Origin: Thermodesulfovibrionales bacterium
GTDB taxonomy: Bacteria; Nitrospirota; Thermodesulfovibrionia; Thermodesulfovibrionales; UBA1546
Length of the DNA stretch: 16,052 nt
Direction: 5' to 3'
Assembly: GCA_030018605.1 (NCBI GenBank)
Contig: JASEHP010000023.1
Coordinates: forward strand, 1-16,052
Positions 1 to 5,859 of this stretch are shown piece after piece. How positions within the stretch are numbered: position 1 is the stretch's first letter; each line of letters opens with the position of its first letter. The notes under the pieces are model-generated. The model saw only the letters and a list, made by a program, of their open reading frames with translations. It was not told where the DNA came from and did no database searches. A program made the position numbers and the translations under genes.

Positions 1-349
1 GCCACATCCGAACAGTCTCCTTGCTTACCTCTATCCCATCGAGTTCAAGCAACTTCTCCGCCGTAAGCGTAGGTCCAAAACCCTGATACTTCGCCTAGTA
101 CAGCTGCACAACTTTCGCTACGAGCTTCTTAGGAAGCCTACTGTTGGATTCCTTGCCCCGGGATCGGTGCTGTATCCCCTTATCACCCTCCGCTCTTATC
201 AGCTTTACTATCCGCCGTATCTGCCTCTCGCTTAACGAAACAACCTCTGCTGCCGGCCTCCGGGTCAATGACCCCTCAAGCACTTTGTGAATTACATGCA
301 ACTGCTTCAACTCCTTCTGTTTCATCATGATAATGTCCCTTTCCGCCAT
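1..349 (-). pseudogene. ISNCY-family transposase, N-terminal part, interrupted by an amber stop
   Basis: The start is the ATG whose first base is 349, because an ideal AAGGAGG ribosome binding site lies just upstream (plus 350-360) and the protein then begins MAERDIIMM, the usual N-terminus of this family. The following residues form a helix-turn-helix (LSERQIRRIVK) and a charged linker, as in ISNCY transposases. The frame hits TAG at plus 95-97 after ...VVQLY, but translation past it gives family-like sequence (AKYQGFGPTLTAEKLLELDG, then IEVSKETVRMW) up to the window edge. The stop is therefore a point nonsense mutation, since both sides remain in one frame. The catalytic domain lies beyond position 1. 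Family assignment is from remembered resemblance. Confidence 0.75.
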
Positions 350-390
350 CCTGCCTCCTTCTAAGCGGAGACAGTTTAGCACCTCCCAGA

Positions 391-434
391 TAGGACATTT
401 CTACTTTGCTCATTTAGGACATTATCATTTTGCT
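391..434. repeat. Two direct repeats at the IS end
   Basis: Copies at 391-410 and 415-434 both start TAGGACATT and end TTTGCT or TTTTGCT; 16 of 20 positions agree and the repeat period is 24 bp. On the minus strand they read AGCAAA...ATGTCCTA, as at the termini of ISNCY-type elements. They probably bind the transposase and may overlap its promoter. Confidence 0.65.
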
Positions 435-445
435 GTTACAGTTAA

Positions 446-473
446 TTGACACTCTTTGTCAATATGTGATACT
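446..473 (+). promoter_or_regulatory. Sigma-70-like promoter for the TPR gene, with a palindrome
   Basis: A consensus -35 TTGACA (446-451) is followed after 16 bp by GATACT (468-473), with the expected start near 480, only about 8 nt before the ATG at 488. The -35 is embedded in a perfect inverted repeat, ATTGAC (445-450), 7-nt spacer, GTCAAT (458-463), which could be an operator or part of the IS terminus. The site lies just outside the IS repeats, so the insertion may have created or repositioned it. Confidence 0.4.
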
Positions 474-487
474 TTTAAAACAGGGAA

Positions 488-2797
488 ATGTCTGATAAAG
501 CAGCGATAACAAAAGAAGCCCAGAAGTTTCTTGCAAGGGGACAGATAGATAAGGCAATTGCAGAATGGGAAAAACTTATAAAGGAAGCCCCTGATGCAAA
601 TACTTATAATGCTATCGGAGACCTCTACCTTAAAAAAGGCGACAAGACTCTTGCTGTAGAATCCTTTCATAAAGCAGCGCGTTTCTTCAGGGATGAAGGC
701 TTTTCTCTGAAAGCGCTGGCTCTCTACAAGAAGGTATTGAATATTGACACTTCAAGCACGTCTGCCTTATATGCTCTCGGAGAGTTAAGCGAGGAAAAAG
801 GTCTGGCAATAGATGCCATAAAGTATTATCTTGCCAGCGCCGATATCCTTTCCAAAGAAGGGGAAAAAGATGAATTACTAAAGGCGTATGACAAGATACT
901 GAGGCTCTCTCCGTCTAACATCCCTTTGAGGAATAAGGTGGCGGAGATTTTCAATAAGGAAGGGCTCCAGATTGAGGCTGCAAAAGAGTACCTGCATATA
1001 GCGAGGTTATATAATGAGAAAGATGATGTCAACAATGCAGGCATGTATTATAAAAAATCGCTTGACCTCCAGCCCAACAATAATGAGGCTTTGCTTGGGC
1101 TGAGTTCAATATACGAGAAAACAGGCGATCCAAGTCAGGCTCAGGAATATCTGAAGAAGGCGGTTGAACTTGCTCCGTCAAATACCGAATTAATCTTGAA
1201 ATATGCAGAGTCTCTGGTTAAGGCAAAGTCTTTTTCAGAGGCAATGCAATACATATCAAAAATTATTGAAATAGACCCTTCAAATAGTGCGGCAAGAAAG
1301 CTTCTCGGTGAGATGTATGCGGAGAGCGGAGATAAACAAAAGGCATGGGAAGAATACAGGGTGATTATAGACGAGATAATATTTGCTGGGAAACTTGATG
1401 AAGCCATAAATATCCTGACAATGTTCATAGATACAGAACCTGTAGAGACGAGAAAAAAGCTTGTGACGCTGTATAAACAGAAGAACGATTATGAATCAGC
1501 TTTTGCAGAGCTTGTTTCTTTAGGCGATGCTTTTATCTTCTCGGAAGAAAGAATGCTAAAGGAGGCTTTGGAGTGTTATAAGGAAGCAGATGAGATACAT
1601 CCTGACGATAATGAGTTAAAAGAGAAAATAAGCAATGCCAAAAGGGAACTTGGCGAGGAATACGCAGAACCTAAGAAATCAGTTGAAGAGTCCCTTGCAG
1701 AGGCAGATATATTTTTGAGGTACGGGCTCTATGATGAAGCAAGAACAATGCTCGAGTCCCTTAAAATACAGAAACCTGAAAATGCCGATGTCCATGCAAG
1801 ACTTAAATCTTTATATTCAGAGACAGGCGACAAAGAACAGGCCGTGAACGAATGCCTTATTCTCGCTGAACTCTACAATAAAAGCGGGAGTATTGAGCTA
1901 ATGGAAGGGATTCTTAAAGAGGCATATGAAATAAATCCTGAGGAGCCAAGATTGCTGGAGAGGCTGTCGAGGCAGCCGTCTGAAGAATTTGTTGCCCATA
2001 GAGGGGTGTCTGCTCCGGGCGCAGAGGATTACAGTGAGGCAGAGTTTTATTTAAGACAGGGGTTGTATGAGGAGGCAAAGGCAGCATATAAGAAACTTCT
2101 TGAACTATTTCCGGATAACAATGAGATAAGAGAAAAGCTTTCGCTGGTTGAGGCTAAAGCCAGGGAAGAAGTTGAATTTGAAGAGAAACCGATAGAAGGG
2201 GTTGAGAAGCCTGCCGGGACAGTTATTAAAAGTACGACAGAAGAGTTTGTGATTTCAGATATCCTTGGAGCACAAGCGGCTACTGAATTCGCTCTGGAAA
2301 GCGATGTCCTCGGCATATTTAAAGAGTTCAAGAAAGGGCTTGAAAAGGAAATAGGCACAGAGGATTCGGAAACACATTATAATCTCGGGATTGCATATAA
2401 AGAAATGGGCTTGATAGACGATGCAATAAAGGAATTCCAGACATCAAAGAACGACCCTGAAAGATTAATCCCTTCGGTAAGTATGCTCGGGATGTGTTAT
2501 ATGACAAAAGGACTATATCCTCTTGCCATTGATTCTTTTAACAGTGTGATGGAAAAGATAGGGGCAAAGGACGAATCATACTGGGGCGTGAAATACGAAC
2601 TCGCAGAGGCGTATGAGAAAAATGAAAATCTTAAAGAGGCGCTTAGACACTACAGGGAAGTATACGGGTGGAATTCAAAATTCAGAAATGTTGCAGAAAA
2701 GGTTAATCTGCTGAAGGTGCATGTGTCAAAACCTGCGGAAAAACCGGTAATGCCCGAGAAACAGAAAATAAAGAAGGAGAGAGTTTCTTATCTGTAA
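488..2797 (+). CDS. Large tetratricopeptide-repeat protein (769 aa)
   Basis: This is a soluble, almost wholly helical protein with many TPR units from residue 1 to about 370 (for example AIAEWEKLIKEAP, ALALYKKVLNIDTSS and AQEYLKKAVELAPSN). Two related segments follow near residues 404 (AEADIFLRYGLYDEA) and 518 (AEFYLRQGLYEEA), then a charged low-complexity linker. The C-terminal block, about 606-745, contains ETHYNLGIAYKEMG, a motif I associate with long TPR proteins of Deltaproteobacteria and Nitrospirota. I see no signal peptide or membrane segment. The start is ATG 488 with a weak AGGG just upstream; the N-terminus looks complete despite the nearby IS. The gene is followed after 3 nt by an AAA ATPase, so the two probably work together as a protein-interaction scaffold and a motor or switch. 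The exact process (pilus, secretion or surface assembly) is not shown by the sequence. Confidence 0.85.
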   Translation: MSDKAAITKEAQKFLARGQIDKAIAEWEKLIKEAPDANTYNAIGDLYLKKGDKTLAVESFHKAARFFRDEGFSLKALALYKKVLNIDTSSTSALYALGELSEEKGLAIDAIKYYLASADILSKEGEKDELLKAYDKILRLSPSNIPLRNKVAEIFNKEGLQIEAAKEYLHIARLYNEKDDVNNAGMYYKKSLDLQPNNNEALLGLSSIYEKTGDPSQAQEYLKKAVELAPSNTELILKYAESLVKAKSFSEAMQYISKIIEIDPSNSAARKLLGEMYAESGDKQKAWEEYRVIIDEIIFAGKLDEAINILTMFIDTEPVETRKKLVTLYKQKNDYESAFAELVSLGDAFIFSEERMLKEALECYKEADEIHPDDNELKEKISNAKRELGEEYAEPKKSVEESLAEADIFLRYGLYDEARTMLESLKIQKPENADVHARLKSLYSETGDKEQAVNECLILAELYNKSGSIELMEGILKEAYEINPEEPRLLERLSRQPSEEFVAHRGVSAPGAEDYSEAEFYLRQGLYEEAKAAYKKLLELFPDNNEIREKLSLVEAKAREEVEFEEKPIEGVEKPAGTVIKSTTEEFVISDILGAQAATEFALESDVLGIFKEFKKGLEKEIGTEDSETHYNLGIAYKEMGLIDDAIKEFQTSKNDPERLIPSVSMLGMCYMTKGLYPLAIDSFNSVMEKIGAKDESYWGVKYELAEAYEKNENLKEALRHYREVYGWNSKFRNVAEKVNLLKVHVSKPAEKPVMPEKQKIKKERVSYL

Positions 2798-2800
2798 GCT

Positions 2801-3619
2801 ATGGATTATCTTGAGTTTTATAAGCTGAAAGAACATCCGTTTTCAAATGTTGTTGACAACAGGTTTTACTTTAACGGCACGCAGCATTCAGAGGCGCTTG
2901 TAAGGCTGAGATATGCCATAGATACAAAGAAAGGGCTGGCTGTTGTCATAGGAGACATAGGCACCGGTAAGACTACGCTTGCACGCAGGCTGCTTGAGGA
3001 GCTTGATGAGAATATTTATGAGGCGGTTCTCCTCGTTGTAATTCATTCAGCGGTAAGCGCTGACTGGCTTCTGAAAAAACTTGCCATACAGCTTGGCGTT
3101 ACGGATGTGAAGGAAGAGAAGGTAGAACTTCTCAGCCAGATATACAGGAGGCTTTTTGAACTGGGCGAACAGGGCAAGTCACCGGTTGTAATCATAGACG
3201 AAGTGCAAATGCTGAAATCAAAGGAGATAATGGAGGAGTTCAGGGGGCTGCTGAATATGGAGATGCCTGAAGGAAAGATGGTGAATTTCATATTTGTCGG
3301 CATGCCGGAACTTGACAGCGTGCTTGCCCTTGACGAGCCTTTAAAACAAAGGGTTGCAATAAAGGTGAGACTGAAGTCGTTTTCTGAAGAGAATACAAAA
3401 GAGTATATAGTTCACAGGATGCATATTGCCGGTTCTCCGAAAAATCCATTTACAGAAAATGCAATGCGGGCTATATACCATTATTCAAGCGGCGTACCGC
3501 GTTTGATAAATACCATCTGCGACAATGCCCTTCTTGACGGATTCCTCTTTAAGACGAATATCATAGATGAAGCGATTATCAGGGCTGTTACTGTTGACCT
3601 TGGGCTGAGCGAGGAATAG
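2801..3619 (+). CDS. ExeA/GspA-like AAA+ ATPase (272 aa)
   Basis: The N-terminus MDYLEFYKLKEHPFSN is characteristic of the ExeA (COG3267) family. Walker A is GDIGTGKTT (residues 51-59), Walker B is VVIIDEVQ (129-136), a sensor-1-like FVGMPELD is at 165-172, and GVPRLIN (231-237) matches the family's sensor-2 region. Classical ExeA/GspA has a C-terminal membrane anchor and periplasmic peptidoglycan-binding domain; here the protein stops right after the AAA module, so it is a soluble ATPase. It starts 3 nt after the TPR stop, with AAGGAG 18-20 nt upstream inside the TPR gene, suggesting translational coupling. In known systems such ATPases help secretin or pilus machinery through the cell wall; a similar job with the TPR partner is inference. 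Its last 32 bp overlap the convergent lipoprotein gene. Confidence 0.85.
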   Translation: MDYLEFYKLKEHPFSNVVDNRFYFNGTQHSEALVRLRYAIDTKKGLAVVIGDIGTGKTTLARRLLEELDENIYEAVLLVVIHSAVSADWLLKKLAIQLGVTDVKEEKVELLSQIYRRLFELGEQGKSPVVIIDEVQMLKSKEIMEEFRGLLNMEMPEGKMVNFIFVGMPELDSVLALDEPLKQRVAIKVRLKSFSEENTKEYIVHRMHIAGSPKNPFTENAMRAIYHYSSGVPRLINTICDNALLDGFLFKTNIIDEAIIRAVTVDLGLSEE

Positions 3620-4223
3620 AAGATATACTCTTAATCTTCAGTTTTACAACATACTTTGACAGTGCTATTTTCATTCTTGAGGGATACCAGAATCCATTGC
3701 TGTTTGCAGGCTCATCATAAGAGATGCGGAGTTCTCTACCGTTATCAAGTTCTATTGTCTGTGATACCGGGAGCATAGTTTTTTTGTCAATGACAATTTT
3801 CTGGCTTGAATTCCTGATAAGATAACTATTGTTTTGTTCTTCAATGCCGTAGTCTTTTATCAGCCACCACAACATGCTATTTCTTAAACCTTCCACCAGA
3901 ATTGTGCTCTTATTTTTGTCAGCCGGAGGGATGCTTTTTATTATCCCGTCTTTCTCTTTTATCTCTGCCATGAGAAACCCCATGGAGTATATCCTCAGAT
4001 CGAGGGATTTTTCCATAAGCGTGACCGCTGCGTCTCCCGTCATCGTGCTGTCGTTCTTTTCAAATTCAATATAAAATGTTGCGTTAACGCCTTTTATGTT
4101 TTTGCGTTCCGCGATAACTGTTTTTACATCAACGGCCGAGTAATCAGGCAGTTCAACCCTCTTTGCAGTGCAGGAGAGTAAAAAAAATAATAAAACAATG
4201 AGCATGATTGACTTGAGCGGCAT
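3588..4223 (-). CDS. Predicted outer-membrane lipoprotein, LolB/DUF4292-like (211 aa)
   Basis: The reading frame is open from 4448, but the start chosen is the ATG at 4223. From there the protein begins MPLKSIMLIVLLFFLLSC, a lysine followed by a hydrophobic stretch and a lipobox LLSC with the lipidated cysteine at residue 18. The start at 4205 would lose the positive charge. The mature part, about 190 residues, alternates short beta-like strands (NATFYIEFEK, LRIYSMGFLMAEIKEKDG, LPVSQTIELDNGRELRISYD) and ends in FWYPSRMKIAL. This is the pattern of the half-barrel lipid-carrier-like fold of LolA/LolB and DUF4292 proteins. I assign that fold by impression, not by a conserved catalytic motif. The gene follows radA on the same strand after a 166-bp gap holding an inverted repeat, and overlaps the tail of the convergent ATPase gene by 32 bp. 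Confidence 0.7.
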   Translation of the reverse strand: MPLKSIMLIVLLFFLLSCTAKRVELPDYSAVDVKTVIAERKNIKGVNATFYIEFEKNDSTMTGDAAVTLMEKSLDLRIYSMGFLMAEIKEKDGIIKSIPPADKNKSTILVEGLRNSMLWWLIKDYGIEEQNNSYLIRNSSQKIVIDKKTMLPVSQTIELDNGRELRISYDEPANSNGFWYPSRMKIALSKYVVKLKIKSISSIPRSAQGQQ

Positions 4224-4241
4224 CAGAGATTTTTCGTTTTC

Positions 4242-4328
4242 GTTCTTGGCGAAATGAAGCGCTGACAGCCGCAACTGTCTGAACCCGAAGGGTGAGTTTT
4301 GCGGCTGTAGCGGAATGAGCCTTAGAAC
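4242..4328. repeat. Intergenic inverted-repeat element with nested hairpin
   Basis: The core arms ACAGCCGCAA (4265-4274) and TTGCGGCTGT (4299-4308) are perfectly complementary. They extend outward past a one-base bulge by CGCT (4260-4263) with AGCG (4309-4312), then GGC (4248-4250) with GCC (4319-4321) and GTTCT (4242-4246) with AGAAC (4324-4328). The loop holds a second stem, ACCC (4283-4286) and GGGT (4290-4293); in minus-strand RNA this is CC-UUCG-GG, an exceptionally stable tetraloop. The element fills the gap between radA and the lipoprotein gene, both minus strand, so it would be transcribed as RNA. No U-run follows it, so it is not an ordinary terminator. It may be a REP/MITE-like dispersed repeat or a structured leader. 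Confidence 0.7.
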
Positions 4329-4389
4329 AACAGAAAAATATCGCAGAAAGCGAAAGTTAGTCATGCTCATTAAATTCTTCATATTTTTT

Positions 4390-5745
4390 CTATCGCCCAA
4401 GTGTCGCCTCAAGCGCCTCTTCAATATTTTCCGCTCCCAATATCTCAAGCCCGAAAGATTCCTTCAGCCTCTCGCTGTTTGTTCCGGACATAAGCGCCTT
4501 TTTGAATCCTATCTTTGCGGCTTCCTTAATCCTCTGCTCCGCATAAGCAACTGCCCGTATCTCGCCTGAAAGGCCTACCTCGCCGAACATAAATATCTTG
4601 GGGTCAATGGGAATATCCCTCAGCGATGATGCAATCGTCAGTATAATTCCAAGGTCAATCGCGGGCTCTATTATTTTGAGCCCTCCGACCACGTTTATAA
4701 ATATGTCCATCCCGCCGAGATGAAGCCCTGCCTTTTTTTCAAGCACTGCAGTCAGAAGATTAACCCTGTTGAAATCAACGCCGATGCTTGTCCTTCTCGG
4801 CATTCCGAATGTTGTCGGTGAAACCAGCGCCTGAATCTCCACCATCAGCGGCCTTGTCCCTTCCATGCTTGCAACAACAGTGGAGCCGGAGACATTGAGC
4901 GGCCTTTCCGAGAGAAACAATTCAGATGGATTTTCAATCTCTGAAAGCCCTGAGTCTGTCATCTCAAACACGCCTATCTCATTTGTTGAACCAAAGCGGT
5001 TTTTAACAGTCCTTAAAATCCTGTAAGAATGTCCTCTGTCTCCTTCAAAGTAAAGCACAGTGTCAACTATATGTTCAAGAACTCTCGGCCCTGCAATTGC
5101 GCCTTCTTTAGTCACATGGCCGACAAGAAATACCGGGATAGCCGATTTCTTTGCAAAGAACATCAGCCTTGCAGCGCATTCCCTCACCTGGCTTACGGAG
5201 CCCGGCGCCGACAATATTTCCTCGGTGTACATTGTCTGGATGGAATCAATTACTATTGCGCCTGGTTTAAGTCTTGAGGCTGTGTCAATTATGTTCTCAA
5301 GGGATGTCTCGGCAAGAAGCATTATCCTGTCGGAATCTACGGAAAGCCTTTCTGCCCTTAATTTTATCTGCTCCGGAGATTCTTCTCCTGACACATAAAG
5401 CACGCTTTCATATTTTTTTGAAAGGCCTGAGAGCGCCTGAATAAGGACAGTTGATTTCCCGATTCCTGGGTCTCCGCCTACAAGGGTCACAGAGCCGGCA
5501 ACAACACCGCCTCCTAACACCCTGTCAAATTCTTTTATTCCGGTTGTTGTGCGCTTTTCTTTTCCGCTGATGATTGTGTTCAGGGGCTGGGCTTCTGACT
5601 TTCCGGATGATTTTCTTCCCTGCCTTGTCTCTTTTTTCTCTTCGGCAAGGGTATTCCATTCCCCGCAGTCAGGGCATTTCCCGAGCCACTTAGGGCTCAC
5701 ATACCCGCACGCCTGGCATTGAAAGAAAGTTTTAACTTTGGCCAT
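4390..5745 (-). CDS. radA: DNA repair protein RadA/Sms (451 aa)
   Basis: RadA is a RecA-like hexameric helicase that promotes branch migration during recombination and repair. The sequence shows the complete family architecture. There is an N-terminal zinc finger C10-x2-C13...C24-x2-C27, Walker A GGDPGIGKST (90-99), and Walker B AIVIDSIQT (163-171). The RadA-specific KNRFGST motif is at 248-254, followed by the C-terminal Lon-protease-like domain (about 290-451, including VGGLKIIEPAIDL and GEVGLSGEIR). The length matches the family. The start at ATG 5745 is fixed by the zinc finger. A strong promoter sits so close that the transcript may begin at the ATG itself. The gene is divergent from hsdM across 114 bp. 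Confidence 0.97.
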   Translation of the reverse strand: MAKVKTFFQCQACGYVSPKWLGKCPDCGEWNTLAEEKKETRQGRKSSGKSEAQPLNTIISGKEKRTTTGIKEFDRVLGGGVVAGSVTLVGGDPGIGKSTVLIQALSGLSKKYESVLYVSGEESPEQIKLRAERLSVDSDRIMLLAETSLENIIDTASRLKPGAIVIDSIQTMYTEEILSAPGSVSQVRECAARLMFFAKKSAIPVFLVGHVTKEGAIAGPRVLEHIVDTVLYFEGDRGHSYRILRTVKNRFGSTNEIGVFEMTDSGLSEIENPSELFLSERPLNVSGSTVVASMEGTRPLMVEIQALVSPTTFGMPRRTSIGVDFNRVNLLTAVLEKKAGLHLGGMDIFINVVGGLKIIEPAIDLGIILTIASSLRDIPIDPKIFMFGEVGLSGEIRAVAYAEQRIKEAAKIGFKKALMSGTNSERLKESFGLEILGAENIEEALEATLGR

Positions 5746-5750
5746 TATGT

Positions 5751-5780
5751 ATTATAGTCTTGCATAGGACGGATTGACAA
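5751..5780 (-). promoter_or_regulatory. radA promoter, predicted leaderless
   Basis: On the minus strand TTGTCA (plus 5775-5780) is followed after 18 bp by a perfect TATAAT (plus 5751-5756). Only ACATA separates the -10 from the radA ATG, so a start site 6-8 nt downstream falls on or beside the initiation codon. No Shine-Dalgarno sequence is visible. Confidence 0.65.
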
Positions 5781-5793
5781 GGGATGTTTCGCC

Positions 5794-5823
5794 TTGCAAA
5801 TCATTGGTGAAAGGTTTTAATAT
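5794..5823 (+). promoter_or_regulatory. Weak candidate promoter for the hsd operon
   Basis: TTGCAA (5794-5799) and TAATAT (5818-5823) are spaced by 18 bp, each matching 4 of 6 consensus positions. A better -35 (TTGACA, 5774-5779) lies upstream but has no good -10 at the right spacing. The rest of the divergent radA-hsdM gap is AT-rich, with a poor ribosome binding site (AGAGAG far upstream of ATG 5860). Confidence 0.25.
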
Positions 5824-5859
5824 TGATGGAAAATTTAGAGAGAAAATTAATTTCTAATC

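Larger units (their letters stand above)
1..434 (-). mobile_element. Right end of an ISNCY-like insertion sequence (partial)
   Basis: The left part of the element lies outside the window. What is visible is the 5' part of a leftward transposase gene (start at 349) and, between it and the next gene, two direct 20-bp repeats (391-410 and 415-434) typical of IS terminal or subterminal transposase-binding sites. The outer boundary is estimated at about 434-440. The target duplication cannot be tested because the other end is missing. The transposase carries an in-frame stop, so this copy is probably not autonomous. The element lies only about 50 bp upstream of the TPR gene and may have separated it from genes further upstream. 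Confidence 0.7.

Noticed and set aside
4224..4448. N-terminal 75-residue extension of the lipoprotein frame
   Set aside because: It would run through the inverted-repeat element and bury the signal peptide in the middle of the protein; the lipobox requires the start at 4223.
4553..4976. Plus-strand open frames antisense to radA and, similarly, to argB at 14553-14976
   Set aside because: They are shadows of well-conserved genes, with no domain features or ribosome binding sites.
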